NCBI GenBank assembly: GCA_910890315.1
Contig: CAJVGD010000010.1
Span: 558,001 to 622,000, forward strand
DNA length: 64,000 nucleotides
Source of the DNA: Serendipita indica DSM 11827
Taxonomy: Eukaryota; Basidiomycota; Agaricomycetes; Sebacinales; Serendipitaceae
Reading direction: 5' to 3'
Shown here: positions 34,335 through 47,190 of the stretch, one piece after another
Position numbering within the stretch: the first letter of the stretch is position 1
Layout: each line of letters begins with the position of its first letter
Translations under genes and position numbers: made by a program
Notes under the pieces: generated by a model
What the model was told of the DNA's origin: nothing
The model's input: the letters and a program-made list of their open reading frames with translations, nothing else
Database searches by the model: none

Positions 34335-37300
34335 TTATGCAAATATAGTGCTCGGATCCATTCCAGGTGGATGCCCCTGGATATCAACTTTGCCCCTTTC
34401 GTCCATGGTAGCATTTTCGGTGCTCGCTTCAACGCCTTGCTCATTGAGATGTCGACTTTCGAGCTCGCCGACACCGAGTGGGTCCTGAGGAATCCAGACC
34501 ACGCGTTGAGGCTCCAAGCAGGGGTGATTAAAGTCGGTTGGTCCTTCGTTGCGCTTGCCTTCGACCGGGACGCTGGTGCCATACTCTGCCGATGGACCGG
34601 GTCCCTGGTTATGTTGAATGTGCGAGGAGTGGGCAGTAGCAGCCGCAGCGCGGTCTTGGTCGGTGCCGTCGGCGGGTGGTACCATCTTCTTGCCCGTCTT
34701 TTCGTCAGACGGAGCATCGTTGTCAAAGTCGTCTTCATTCTCGTTTCCTCCAATCTCCTCGTCAACCTCGCCGGTTTGCGGCATACCGTACGACTTGTGC
34801 GCGAGGGTAAGCGGCAACGAGTGGACAAGAGGACCGTAAGAGTTGTTCAGGATTGCATGGAAGAAGGCCTGCAAAGATACATCAGCGAGGGTCAAACACA
34901 GTGATGGTTTACGTACCGTGAGGAGGAGAAGCGCAATCGTCGATCCGCCAGCGCCCTTCCCGCCTGGAGCGATGAAGAAGAGCGCAGCGAGACAAATTTG
35001 CTGGATGTAAAGACCAACAAACATGTGCTGGATGGCCTTTGGGAAGAACAAGCCTCCAGTATCTCCCGAAGCTGGCTGGTCCAGCTGCCAGAGGAAGAGG
35101 TACTTCCATACAAAATAGAACAGGCCAAACGCGACAAGGGCGAGGCCGTTGATGATAGGGGAGATGATCATGTATCCAAACGAAATGACGACCAGGAGCG
35201 TGATGGATGGGAACAATGTTCCAAAGAAGACGTCGCGCAAGTCATATTTGATGGAATAGACTGAGCGAGGCGTGCTTCCGAGGATGAAGAGTTTCACATA
35301 ATAGACAACGAGTGGGACGGCTTGCAACAGACTACCGGCGGTTCCGGACAACGCCTGGAGAATGGCGTATGTCAAGAAGAAGGTAGACGAGCGGGGAAGG
35401 TTTCTAGCGAGCACGCCTGGAATGGCCGTCGGGTTGGAGCTGAACTGAGCAATCGCATTGGTGATACTGCCGGAAATGGTGGTGATGAGGAAACCGTGAA
35501 CGACTTGGAAGATGAAGAACCGCGTCATCAAACTGAGTTCGATGCCGGTCTTGCGAGGAATACCCTCGAACTTTCCAAAGACTAGCGAGACGCAGTTAGA
35601 TCCTGCATGCACTAGAACGAAGAAGAAACGTACGACGCAGGACAATGGGCAAAAGCATCATCAAGACGGCGAGAGCGACGGGGGGCAAGATACCCTGGAC
35701 GATGCCCAGGACTGAACTAGGCATCTTGCAAACCCATGCGAGCCACGAATACTTGCAGAGTGACGAGACGTTGGCGACGATACCAACAAACGAAACTACA
35801 GGCAAGTTAGCCATGAAAAAAGTTGTATTAAAAGTGAAAACGTACCAGGGATAGCCCAAAAGATAACGAGCGCTCCAGTCGCGGCATAGCTCAAAACCTG
35901 ACGGATACGAGCCTCGTAAGGGTTCATGCCAAGGTTCTCCCAGATAACATCAGCGGGTGCCACTTCGGTGTACTTGTTCGCCATGCGGTAGGGTTCATTG
36001 TGCGTGAGGGCCTGAGCAGCAAGGTGGGCCGCAATCTGCTGGTTGAAGAGGACAAAGACCGAGTTGAGAGGTGGATATTTCTCGCCCTTTTGACCCTCTT
36101 CGGCCTCTAGTTGTTCACGTCCCTTTGTCAAGATATCCGACGTCTCTACAATCTCCTTGGTCGCCCAATCAATGGTATCGACTTTCTTGCCAAGTGGGAG
36201 GAACCCGAGTACGGGAAGACGGTGCGTAGGACGTTCTCCGTGGGGCACGTAGGTGTCCACTGGATGAGCAGTCGCAGATTCCACCGTCTTTCCCTCTTTA
36301 TCGGGCGTTGGGTGATTATCAGGGACGACATTGCCACCGTTGGCCTTTTTGTTCAAATTGAGACCGGTCTTGAGAAGCGCAATCTCTGCACTCTCGAGCT
36401 TGTTCGACGCCTTGAGTCGACGTTCGTACACCTCTGGTAGCTCCTTTAGATCACGATTGAGCCAGACCTTTTTTACCCCTCCGGGAAGATGCGCAAACAG
36501 TTGGGCAATGGCGTGCTCGTCGAGGAATTTGCGGGGGACACCAGTGATTAGAATGGTGTTGGCTTGAGCAGAGGCAGAGTGTATGGGGTCCACGAGATGA
36601 CGCTGACGGAGAGTAACAAAATTTCTCATCTCCGTTTTGATATTGTAGAGAATCCACGCGGTGCAGACCCAGATGAGAAGCGCGTGGGCGGCATAGCGGG
36701 CCCGGTGGTCGCTTCTGACATTTCCAAAGGTGAATTGGTCCAAACCTGTGAGTCCGTTGTTTGGACTGACGGCGTCGATGGGCATCAAGACGGCCCAAGA
36801 AAGAGGCCAGATTGGCAAAAAGATGCGGGCCATCATGCGAAGGAAGCGCACAAAGAAGAAGGCATCCATGCCATTGTGATGGCGAATGTCGTTGTGGTCT
36901 GCGCGCCAAATGTCCAACGGCCAGCCTAGAAGACTGGAACTGAGCGGTTGCTGACGTTTCCTGACATGAAAAGGTTAGCATGAGGAGCTTGTCAATAATT
37001 TGATAAAAAGGTTTCGTCATGGTTCCGGGAGAGTGGACGAAGTTGTTTCATTCGATGGTGGTGGTAAGGATGGTGGTGAGCATCGTAGCCCGTGATGTCA
37101 AAGGGGTCTTGGCAATAGCGGGGACGAAGAGAATGAGCAACGAATCAGAATACACACCCTTCAGCTGTGAGGTACGTTCTTGGTTCATAGATGGCCTTGA
37201 ATCGTCGACGGACGAGGGTAAAGACTAAGATTTCGGCGCCGAAGACTGTGTTCAACGACGTCAGCGACAGTAAAAACCCAACGAAATATGCACGGTAGCA

Positions 37301-37430
37301 AGGGAAGAGGACGTACTGGCGGCGTTGAAGATCAAGGCGGCTGTAAAACTCTCCGTCGAGGCGCCCTTTGCCTCGTCCCGGATATCAGACCTGCGGGAGT
37401 TGCGGCGCGTCAGCAATGTGCAGGCCTCTG
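34335..37430 (-). CDS. CSC1/OSCA-like osmosensitive cation channel (DUF221)
   Basis: A multi-pass mechanosensitive or osmosensitive calcium-permeable channel of the plasma membrane or endomembranes. The N-terminal transmembrane part is in short exons: ESFTAALIFNAA, then VFGAEILVFTLVRRRFKAIY (about 37360-37180). The cytosolic domain (36920-35850) includes ILITGVPRKFLDEHAIAQLF, GGVKKVWLNRDLKELPEVY and NSVFVLFNQQIAAHLAAQAL, typical of PHM7_cyt. The channel domain follows: FVGIVANVSSLCKYSWLAWV, GILPPVALAVLMMLLPIVLR, SSTFFLTYAILQALSGTAG and PIINGLALVAFGLFYFVWKY. The C-terminus has an acidic/polar tail ending near DPSTIFA. The start codon is not resolved: no in-frame ATG is visible upstream of the SDIRDEAKGAS segment (about 37390), so a further tiny exon is likely. 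The upper limit given is approximate. Confidence 0.86.
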
Positions 37431-37719
37431 TGGGTAGTTTACTACGAACATGTCTGATTATTCACACACTCTCTCGCTTTGTGTGTAGCGCTGGGCTGAC
37501 GACGTATTTAAGGTGGAGCGGCCGAGTCCAAGATTGTCAAGTGCCCGCAGACCCGTTGAGAGCAAAGTTCAACAAGAAATGCGGACGACGCTGGGTTTAA
37601 GTAGCTCTCCCACTATTTGGCCAAACAGCCGTCATGGAGGAGCCGAATAGCTCCCCGTGGCCAACACCCGGCAAAGGATCGTCAACGTGATACGATTAGA
37701 ATTACAACAGCCACTCTAC

Positions 37720-38925
37720 TCATAGTATAAGCAATAACATAACCAGGAACATCAGAATCGCAATAAGAATGTAGATACTCCAGCGACTCTCTGAGGACAA
37801 TCAGAAACATTTCATGAATCAAGAGAGCCCGCATACCTTCTGCCTTTTGCAAAAAATAGTCCATTCTTTTTTGGGCGCGCGCAAGCTTGCTCTCCGTCCG
37901 ATCGACCTGGTTCTCAAGATCCCCAGCAGCCTGTGCACGTTGAGTAAATCATTATCCGGAACTCGGTCGCATACTCGTTGTGCTCTGATATCTCCTGGCC
38001 CATAAGCCCAGCCTGCAGGTGCAACGTATTTAGCGTGCCAGATATAGTTTCCAACGTGCGGTCTTGCTCCTGCATCAGCATCTGTAGGTGCATTAGTTCC
38101 CAATTGACGGCTGCAATACGCTGGAAAACAGGGCATCTCATGTGACGGTCAAACGCCAGTGGTAAGCCCTCGAGATCTTGTGCTGTCCGACGCCACATAG
38201 AAAGGCTGACCAGACGCCAGCTCGAGCGCATAGCGCACAGGATAGAGAACATGGTTATAGAAAAGGGCACAGACCTGTTGCTCTTGTCTTGCCCATTCCG
38301 ATTGATCGTCTTCCTGCGGTCGTGCATTCGATCGACCATTGGCCGGTGCATGCACTTTTGCTACCGTCGAATGCAGCGATGTCACTTCATTTTTCATAGT
38401 CTAAATAGGAAAGTAACAAAAAAGTCAGCAAACTATCCAGCTTTGGACGCAAAAGGATGCCTACCTTCAGCAAATCCCGGGTAGTCGACACGTATCGCCG
38501 TCGTGTAATCAGTTCACGTTCTGTGATACCGAACATGCGTGCACCGCTCTGTTCGACGATACTGCAAACGTGTCAAATCATCATTTTCAGAAAAGGGCAC
38601 AGCGCAAGAAACGAAGACATCAACAAGTGTCTTTGAGATTGTAGTTGTAGGATACGAGAAGGACGTACGCGACGCTCTGCTCGAGTTCATCTAGGTCTGC
38701 TTCCAGAGATGACAGCGCGTCCTGGAGCTGAACAAAGATAGTAATTAGCATTCCAGTGTTGTAAAGATATCACATATTACACACTTCTTCTCTCGCTACC
38801 ACCAATTCTTCGCTATCTCCTCTCGCCGTTGACCGAATCCGCGCATACGACGCTCTCAGTTGCTCCGCTGCATCCAACGCCGTCTGAATCTCGCGTTGAA
38901 CAAGCACATAGGGGTCCTGGGCCAT
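37720..38925 (-). CDS. Syntaxin-6/Tlg1-type Qc-SNARE
   Basis: A t-SNARE of the trans-Golgi network and endosomes. The start at 38925 gives MAQDPYVLVQREIQTALDAA, a syntaxin-6 type N-terminal helical bundle, continued by SSLEADLDELEQSVAIVEQS and RYVSTTRDLL. The SNARE motif is in the 3' half: QEQDRTLETISGTLNTLHLQ, then GLMGQEISEHNE, then ENQVDRTESKLARAQKRMDY. The zero-layer Gln is in the expected region. The last intron (donor GTATGC at about 37838, acceptor CTCAG) brings in the tail anchor ESRWSIYILIAILMFLVMLL and a stop at 37720. Without this splice the frame would encode an unrelated non-hydrophobic tail, so the anchor confirms the model. About five introns are present. It is head-to-head with the F-box gene, 69 bases apart. 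Confidence 0.9.
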
Positions 38926-38994
38926 AAATTTCAATAGTTTCACGTTGCCAAAGGGATAAAGTCACGTCCAAGTCCTTGTCCCACACCACCCGCC

Positions 38995-41548
38995 ATGGGT
39001 AAATCCCGAAGTCACAAACGAGCAAAGCAAGTCGCTGCTATCAAAGCGCAAGAAGCTGCTGCTGTGTCGACATGTCATTTACGCCCATTGCCGCTTGAAA
39101 TCATTATGGAGATTGTTTCCTGGTTGCTCAGCCCTCTCGACTTGCTCGCGTTGACGAGGACGTCCAAGTTTTTCTGTCACATGTTCACGGACCCATCCAA
39201 TGCATTTGTATGGAAACGGATGCGCGTACGATTTCAGCCGCTTCCCGTCCCAGATCCACCATGGTGCTATACAGAATGTTCATGGGCTGCGTTCATCTTT
39301 GGACCGAATAAATGTACACTTTGTCATCGTGCAAACTTTCAACTCCCATGGAGTTTCGCCTGCAAACTCTTCAAGTGCGATGTAAGTCAAGTACCAGGCT
39401 CCTTGCAACTCGTATTGACACGAGGATTAGTCGTGTGTTATCAAAGAATTCTATACCAAGAAGTGATAAAAATTGCATTTTCATCCCAATTTCTGATACC
39501 CAACAGCCATTTCACCCTTCACTCCGACCCCGAATATCTTGTCGTCTTGAAAGAATGGATCAATCTACTCCGAACCTCATTTGGAGTCTCGAATACTCAG
39601 TTCATATCGGCAGATTTGCTTCCACTTCTCGAGCAGGAACGCATATACAACATTGGTTCGTTTTGTTCCTCGTTTCTGGTATGCTGGCTTAGCTTGGATT
39701 AGGTACTAGTCACTTGCAACCAGTCTACCTTGACGGAGTGCGATCCCTGATTGGCGAACTGACCTCAGTGGCAACCAACCTCGAGGATCCCGAGGCAAAG
39801 CGAGCAGTGAGTAGTGTCAACCTTGCTCAAGATCCAACTCAAATAGCTCAGTATCTCGACAAGAAGGTTGTACAAAGGAGGGCATTCACAGAGGTAAATG
39901 TCGATTTATATCTCCCATCTCTCTAATACCATACAGGCCGCGAATGAGGCGTTTAAATGGAGCATCAATCTTAGTAAACGGTTGAAGAAGACACAGAGGC
40001 GTATGAATACCGAGTGAGTGTGTAGCTTGTACGCAGATGCATGGCTTACCCTCAGTAGAGCCAGAAACTTTGCAAAGGATGCCAAGTTGGACTACGAGTG
40101 TATGCTTGCGACTCCTACTTATGCCCAGATCCTCAAGGATGCACGAAGTGATCAACTAAAGTCTATTGCCAAGTGTTAGTGCCAAACTTTATGATGAAGG
40201 GTACTGAAATCACATCCTACAGTGCTTCATTCACACAAAGAGCAAATTGTTGTCGACATGGAGGAGCCCGTCACGCGAAAGATGGCGGTCGTTGCTCGTG
40301 AAAGTCTCCATACTCGAGGGGTCCAGCTCTATGAGTACTATAACTCCTACATCGCCTCCACAAAATACTTTCCGTCCTTCAAGGTGTTCAAGTCGCTTCC
40401 ATCCGTCAAACTTCTTCTCCAACCATCCGCGACGAAACCAGTCAACATTCTTGAGGACCTCCGGAGTGAACCCATCCAGAGATTGATCAACACCGACGTG
40501 TCACAATGGGTAGGGCGTGCAGCCGCCGGTGCTCGTCTCCTTCTGCGTCAGGGGGATGACGAATCGGTCGACGTGTCTGCAAGACCGAGTTCGATACCAA
40601 ACCACCTTTTCCTGAAGAACGCGTTTCAAGCCTCTTTGTTTGTACGGCCTGCAACACCATGAATTCTCGGTGCAAGGGAATAGGGGCCATGAACTTCAAG
40701 GAGCTATGCCGTCATGAATGCAGTATCAATCACAAGGCGTCCCGTGACCAACCAAAGTGGTCGATTTGTAAGATTCCTTTCGTATATGATCGCCATGCTG
40801 ATCATGGTCAGCCAACTTTGCCGTGGCTAAAATGGCCCAGCAGACCGTCAAAGCGATGCTCGCATGCCTCGAGATGTCTGATGTGACAGACGACCTTTGT
40901 GAACGAGACCTAGATAGACACTGGACATGCAAGCAATGCCCCAACTTGCAGCCTATGGAGTACAGAGACATGGCAGGTTAAACATCCCATAAACCCTTAT
41001 ACTGAAGACGCATAGATCCATCACTCAAATCGCCACGAAACGGTTGATATAAGCCTCTTCCGGAAGCAAGATTTGCCGCCAAACGACAAAAAGGAATGGG
41101 ATCAATCTCGAAACGTCTACCGCGCGCGCCCAGTATCATGTGCTCAGCTTGTGCTCGGTAGACAGAAAGAGGAAGCAGCGAAACTTCAGTTCGTCTGCGC
41201 GCACTGCTTCAAGCCAACGACGGAAACATTTAGCAAAGTCTTTAATTTCAACGCGCTTAGGAGTCACGTCAAAGCAAAGTCCGCTAGCTCACCCTCGCAC
41301 TCGTTTCATGACTGACGTATTTTAGACACGGCGTGGCTACTATACGGAGCGAGGACTACTTTTTTGATCCATCAGTCGTAAGGGCCACCAGAATGGAGCA
41401 AGGCCTGATCCAAATACTGTGCGAAGAGGCTTGGAGGGAGATGGTTCAAGAATCCCAGGATGCTCCTCCCGTCTATAATATGATCAACTTAGCAGTTTCG
41501 GTGCATTCTCCGATGGAAATTGTAATGGACCAGCAGGACGACGAGTAG
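38995..41548 (+). CDS. F-box protein with Cys-rich zinc-binding-like motifs
   Basis: Probably a substrate receptor of an SCF ubiquitin ligase; the target is unknown. The start is MGKSRSHKRAKQVAAIKAQE (basic, possibly nuclear). The F-box is at residues about 30-75: LPLEIIMEIVSWLLSPLDLL, LTRTSKFFCHMF. A first CxxC pair follows in FGPNKCTLCHRAN. The middle exons (39714-40640) encode helical sequence with FKWSINLSKRLKKTQRRM, and a second pair appears in SSLFVCTACNTMNSRC. Near 40900 a third is seen (HWTCKQCPNLQP), and FVCAHCFKP lies near 41200. The end is at 41548 (MEIVMDQQDDE). Roughly ten exons are needed and I did not fix all junctions. This architecture is common in agaricomycete F-box families; I know no specific function. 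Confidence 0.78.
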
Positions 41549-41815
41549 CTCTATAGTCACTGCACGGACGTACGAATTCAAAGAGAGATATCATTTTGAA
41601 ATGCTTCTGAATTTGGACTTTACCGGGGTGTCCTTGAGAACTGCCATTAACGGTTCACTGGACGGCGTTGGTTTTCTGCATAAGAGATCCTCAATGTCTG
41701 CAATCCTTGTCTTCAGACTTATTTATACACACAGTCGTGATAGAAATGAAAGAGCGAGATGGTGCCATGTCCAGGTGCGCGCTAAACTTCAACAAGACTT
41801 TGAACCGACGACAAT

Positions 41816-43983
41816 ATGCCCAGTTCGAATACCCTCATGCAAGCCATAGACGACCCCCGTGGGATACCGGTGACACAATGGATCGCTACGTTGACCGCGA
41901 TTGGAGTGGTTATCCTTGTCGGACAGGCGCTACGCGCTCGTAGAATGTTGTCGGAAGTCAAAAATCTTCCTGGGGTCAAATATTTCCTGAGCACCCAGTC
42001 TATGTTGACAGTCTTTTTTCCATATATCCCTTATGTCAACCCGGGCTGGGTGTACATCGTGCATCACAAGCACAAGGGCAAGTTATTTGACATCAACCAC
42101 TAATCATGCTCAATAAAGCCTTTTCCAGTGTATAAAACGTATAATTCGGATGTCGTGACCGTCACCGGTCTCTTCCCTCGCCCAACGGTCATTCTATGCG
42201 TAGCTGATGCGAGCGTCGCAAAGGTGCATTATTCCTTAGAGATATTCCATCTACTGAACTTTGGCCGACTAGGAGATTGCCATGAACCGTGCGGCGTTTC
42301 CAAAGCCGGTCGAACTCTACGGTTCCATCGATGTTTATGGGCCAAACGTTGTTTCATTAGAAGGAGATGAATGGAAGATGCACAGAAAGATTACCGCGCC
42401 ATCTTTCAATGAGCGGAACAACCGCCTCGTCTTCGACGAAACAACCAAAATCACATTGGAGCTCTTTGCACTTTGGGGAAAGAATGACAATAAGCCAGTG
42501 ACTGTGACAAATATGGTTAATATCATGGAAAAGTTCACTTTGATGGTTATTGCCAGAGCCGGTACGCCGTAGTCTTCTACTAAGAGTTCAGGGCTCACCA
42601 TCTGCAGCATTTGCCATTGAGTTCGGATGGGAGGAAGACAAAGCCGAAAGACCAAAGGGTCGAACACATGTAAATTCTTCTCTTTGATAGGCAGTTCCAG
42701 GCTGACTTGCATGGTTATCAGTCGTTTTCAGGCGCACTACGGACCATCTTAGAACATCTACTCCTTCGTATTGCTTTACCGGACTCGATACTCGGACTCT
42801 GGAAATCTGGGCGTGAGACTCGATCGGCATTTCGAGAATTCAAGGCTCGTCGCTCAGTGACAGTCATAGGGCAGAGATTGACTCCATTCCTAGGATTATA
42901 TGCTTGAAGTGATTGAAGAAAGGAGAATCAACCCAGAAGGTAGACAGCGTGCAGACGTTTTGAGCAACATGCTCGATGCTGTGGCAGAGGAGGCAGAGCG
43001 CAAGGAATTAGGCGCATACTCATTTGGAGACGCGGAAATGTTGAGTGAGTATCATGAAGACCTATCAAATTTAGCTTATCACCTCATCAGGGAACATGTT
43101 CATCTTCCTGTTGGCCGGTATGGTCATCCATCCCCTGAGTATTGAATGCTTAACCAAATACAGGACATGAGACGACAGCGCATTCACTCTCTTTCGTATT
43201 GGCTCTTTTGGCTGTTCATCAAGACGTCCAAGAGGCTGCGTATCAAAGCCTCCAAAAACTTGTTCCGATTGGAGAATCATTGGTGCGTAGCAGAGACCAA
43301 TACAAGCATCAGACACTCACGAAACTATAGTCTTATAGCCATATCACCAAGTGGACTTATGGTCTTGCCATCTTCTATGAAGCATTGCGACTGTTCCCTC
43401 CGGTGCGACGAACGTAGTATCAAGCCTCAATCTGATGTGGACTATTAGGTGACATCGATCCCAAAATATGCGGCTGAGAATACATCAATCACCACTTACT
43501 CCAACGACGGACAAAACACTCCCGTCGTAATACCCGTTCCAAAGGGCACCGTAGTCAACATTAGCATGTTAGGACTACACTACAATCGTCAGTCCTGATC
43601 TGCATCTAAAACCGCCCTAACTGAGTCGTCTAGCGAAATACTGGAGTGACCCCTACCGCTTCAATCCGGAACGATTCCTTGGAGAGTACAACAAGGACGC
43701 ATTCTTTCCATTTGCTTCGGGGCCAAGAGCATGCATGGGCCGTCGGTAGGTTTCCCCCATTTCATGGCGAAGTATATGACTGATCTTGACCTGTTGCAGA
43801 TTTGGAGAAATCGAGGCAGTCACCTTTATCGCGCAACTTGTGCACACGTATCGCTTTACTGCTGCGGAAGGGCCTCCAAACGAGACGCAGGAGCAACTTG
43901 AAAGGAGGCTATTAGAATGGAAGCTGGGAATACCGACCCTACACCCCGTAAAAGTTCCTCTGACCTTTACCAGAAGAATATAA
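41816..43983 (+). CDS. Cytochrome P450 monooxygenase
   Basis: A membrane-anchored haem monooxygenase, probably microsomal. The N-terminus has an anchor segment (TQWIATLTAIGVVILVGQAL) and a Pro-containing hinge. Further motifs in order: PFPKPVELYGSIDVYGPNVV region, GDEWKMHRKITAPSFNERNN (C-helix WxxxR type), the I-helix AGHETTAHSLSFALALL, EALRLFPPV (ExxR), and YWSDPYRFNPERFLGEY. The haem loop is FPFASGPRACMGRRFGEIEA with the Cys ligand. Intron 1 is GC-AG: exon 1 ends at 42077 before GCAAGT, because only this splice continues the frame into VYKTYNSDVVTV. About eight introns are present. The stop is at 43983. The family resembles CYPs described in agaricomycetes with xenobiotic or secondary-metabolite substrates, but the substrate cannot be told. 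Confidence 0.88.
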
Positions 43984-44186
43984 GCCACTGTACGCACTAC
44001 GATGGGTCAATTGATAAACGGGCCTCATTGACAAGGGGACCATTTCCATGTATAGTCCGCGAGCATAGTTGGAAAGACTGTATTAATTTTCACCATTAGA
44101 CGATTGCAATGGTGGGTATCTTCTTCAATCTACATGTACATTACTTCGGGGCTTTTCGTTCTCTCCCATTAGCCAAGCCTCCAGCA

Positions 44187-44654
44187 TCATAGTACGACGC
44201 AGCCTGCACAGTCGCACCGAGGTCCACGACAACAACACGTCGCGCAACATCCCATCACCGAGCAGCAGACGCGAAGCGTTTTGTCGCAATGGTTCGCACA
44301 CGAGTCGCGACAGGACTTGCTACAACATGAATCACAACAACCTTCATCTTCCTCACTGGGTTGGTATATATAGTCGGTGTTGCTATTGAACACGGCGTTG
44401 CTATTGCTCGTGAGGTAGCCGCCGTTGCCTCTTGTGGAGTTATTACTCGCGTTCGCTTGGTTGGAATTAGGGAGACGATTGGATTCTGTGGAAACCAATG
44501 TCATCTGACCATAGACTGCGGTTAGTTTCACGTCGGACGATGTGCTGGATGGGAGCGGAGGGCTTACCATTTGTCCGCCTTCATACGGTTTCTGAGCTTT
44601 CCACGGCTCACTTCCTGCGTTGGACATCTTCAAGTTTTCTGGGTATGTGCGCAA
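44187..44654 (-). CDS. Small cysteine-rich protein (CYSTM-like tail)
   Basis: A 155-residue frame (a second Met at 44627, MSNAGSEPWKAQ, may be the real start). The first two-thirds is Ser/Asn-rich and probably disordered. The last 50 residues are extremely Cys-rich: DEGCCDSCCSKSCRDSC, VCCSVMGCCATCCC and CDCAGCVVL at the end. No signal peptide is present. Cys clusters at the C-terminus recall cysteine-rich transmembrane (CYSTM) modules, which tether small stress-related proteins to membranes, but no strong hydrophobic helix is visible. The two small genes at 45405 and 52991 have a similar plan and end (CDCHACDTSGC, then VVA or IVA), so a family relation is likely. A GTAAGC site near 44565 is not used, since splicing there would shift the frame. 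Confidence 0.65.
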   Translation of the reverse strand: MRTYPENLKMSNAGSEPWKAQKPYEGGQMVSPPLPSSTSSDVKLTAVYGQMTLVSTESNRLPNSNQANASNNSTRGNGGYLTSNSNAVFNSNTDYIYQPSEEDEGCCDSCCSKSCRDSCANHCDKTLRVCCSVMGCCATCCCRGPRCDCAGCVVL

Positions 44655-45404
44655 CTTTCAGACTTCCGGAAACCTCTGCTCCGCGGTACTGTGCACGAGC
44701 GTCCAAATTCCGCCGGACAACACTGGATATTGGATCATACTTTCATATCGACAGTAAGCCTTATATACCATCGTGCCCTCCAGTACTTGCGGATATCCAC
44801 CCGCGTCGGAGTAGGAACGCGGAACGACAGAAAAGGGAGGGGCAACCGGATTCGGAGCGGATCCGTCGTTCGCCTGTTTACTCGCGCCGAGTGAATGGTA
44901 GTATTGACTGAAGAGAGGATCAATAATCTCTCCTGCATGGATACTAATTTGTTGGGGTGGCCAGGTTCCTGGATAAGATGGTCGAGTTGCCTTTGGCGGA
45001 CCGTCTCCTGATCGCGGAGGTGCATTTACTGCCGAAGGTTAATATATCGCGAATTCACAAAAAGTTGCCATCCGAGCGTGTTGATATGTATAATTTAAGA
45101 AAAAGCTTCCTAGGTCGGATGAAAGCTATGTGTAGACGCTTTGCCATGACCATTCTCGTCGACTAGTTAGGATCCGTTACAAACTTGATCAAGAAATGGT
45201 CAAGTGGGATTCTTTCCATAATTTGGGCCAAAGAGTTGCGGCGCTCAGTCGCGGTGGAGGACAGGATGTGATCCGTCTGCCTCCACGATATCATTAGTTA
45301 CTCATGTAATGTAAGAAAGGTGGTGGATATAGTAAGAGAGCCTGTGGGCTTTACGAATATACAGTGCAAACGCGTTAAATATAACGACGAAAGGAAGCTG
45401 CGCA

Positions 45405-45762
45405 CTACGCCACGACGCAGCCGCTAGTATCACACGCGTGACAATCGCAGATTGCACCCATCCCACATCTACTCCGGCCACAAAGAACACTGCAGCACCC
45501 TTGTCGAAAATCATCGTCGACATCTTGTTCTTGACCCCGCGCACGATGAGCGTTCGCGTTGTCGACGGCAGTGAATCTCATCTAGATTGGGTGAGTACGT
45601 GGACCGTGTGATAGAGAGAGAACAACTCACGACTTCGCCCTTTTCATACCCTGTCGTAATGTAGGTGTATTCAGGGTTCACGGAAGTAGTAACTGGTTTC
45701 TCGGTTGAGACGGTGTCTTCTACTGCATCAGCGCCTGTAGAGTTTCGTCGTCTCGTATCCAT
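45405..45762 (-). CDS. Small cysteine-rich protein, unit 1 copy (102 residues)
   Basis: Exons 45631-45762 and 45405-45581 (intron 45582-45630, GTGAGT...CTAG) join in phase. The N-terminal part is MDTRRRNSTGADAVEDTVST, followed by NPEYTYITTGYEKGEV. The second exon gives VDDDFRQGCCSVLCGRSRC and CDCHACDTSGCVVA at the end. The reading frame is kept in the unit 2 copy: the two differ by a 3-base indel in exon 2 and by scattered substitutions without breaks. This argues for coding even though the product is small. Without splicing, a different, Cys-free frame is read, so the intron defines the protein. Role unknown; a membrane-associated or metal-binding stress peptide is possible. Confidence 0.62.
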
Positions 45763-47190
45763 AGTTTGAACGATTTGGGTGGGTAGGTCCGCGCCTGTAG
45801 AGACAAATAGTACAAGCGAGAGTAGACCGAAACCATTTGAGAGTGGACGTCGGTTATATATTGTCCCACCGGTTAGTGTCGTGACACGGAGGGAGGCTTC
45901 TGACCGGGTTTGTAGTGGAACCGTGTCGTGGTGGTAACGCTGGAGCACGGGAACAGAAGATTTGATGATTGGAACTTTGAAATTTGGACATTTGGAGTGC
46001 TATCGACTTCGGAGGCACCCTTGGTAACGAGTATGTTGGTCGAAACGCGAACTCCCTTCGGTATATAATGTGATTTTGTTCAAAAGTTGAAGGTTGGTTT
46101 CTATCCCTGCGCTCTAAACCCGATACCGAAAGGAATTTCCTGATAGTAGGGCCGCTTGGCCCATGCACGACTGGCATTACGACATTCTCTTGAATTCTTC
46201 TTGTTTACTGAGTAGAATAGGATGCATCCGACAGCATGGCGGGCCGGGCGCACACGCAGGAGACTATAACCACGATTAAAGTACCTATTCAACTACTGGC
46301 GTGTTGGCCAGATAGGCCAGAAAGTGGTCATTAGCAGAGAAATGGGCCTACTGATTCCCGAATATGCATGAGCGGCATGTAATAGGCTAGCCCAAGACTC
46401 TGAGATGGCACAGCCTTCTGTCTCAGGTTGACGAGAGAACTTACTCGAGACGCCTGATTCGTGAAGTGTTGACAAAGAGTAAGTCGACTTCAGCCTCTAA
46501 TATCGTTGCTTGAGGATTAGGCGCAAATGGAAAGCTAATCAGATATATGACTCGATCGGTGGTGGCTCAAAGGTTGATCGCCACCCACTGGACGGCGGGC
46601 CTTTCATTGATAGGTGCCGTTGAGCGCGGATACCTTCTGTACTCTGTTTCCTTTCAAATCCGCATGTGGAGTTAATTCGCTCCGCCGTATCACCATTACA
46701 TTGGAATAGTGATCATCATTTGCAGTTCCACTGCCAGCATCGCATGTGGCATGTCACGCAGTAGATAAGCTGCGGTGAGTGTCCCTAAAATATCTCGAAT
46801 ACTCTTGCTGAGAGCTGACAAGAGACGACCTCTGATGTCTAATTGTTCGCAGGTACACGATCTCAGCTCGCCATCAACAACTGGCCCAAAACTACCTCTT
46901 GGTAAGCTGTCGTCTCTCGCTTCTGTCCACGTCCTCTCCATTCCTCTTTCTATGTAACTCCCTCAGAAAGGCTCATCACCGCCATACATGAACAGCGTTA
47001 TAAATAGATAATGATTGAGATTACAAAAAATCATCGTGTGGTGTCCTTCCAATCATTTGTCCACGATTGCCCACAATGAAAATGAGTAAAATCAAGTTTG
47101 GTTGCGCGAAGCGGACTACTTGTCGGCATAGTCAGAAGATGTGGATATTGTAGCCCATGCCGATTTTCTGGTGGTACCCAGAACAGATAT
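45763..47190. other. Duplicated non-coding flank between cysteine-rich gene and NLR 1
   Basis: About 1.4 kb, matching 53346-54516 in unit 2. Short frames such as 46101-46292 are present in both units but differ only as expected for a recent duplication, and they have no domain. This interval must hold the promoter of the cysteine-rich gene and the 3' end of the NLR. No specific motif was recognised. Confidence 0.45.

Noticed and set aside
46101-46292. Small frame present in both duplication units (also 53692-53883)
   Set aside because: Its conservation is fully explained by the recent tandem duplication. No signal peptide, domain or codon-level constraint is visible.
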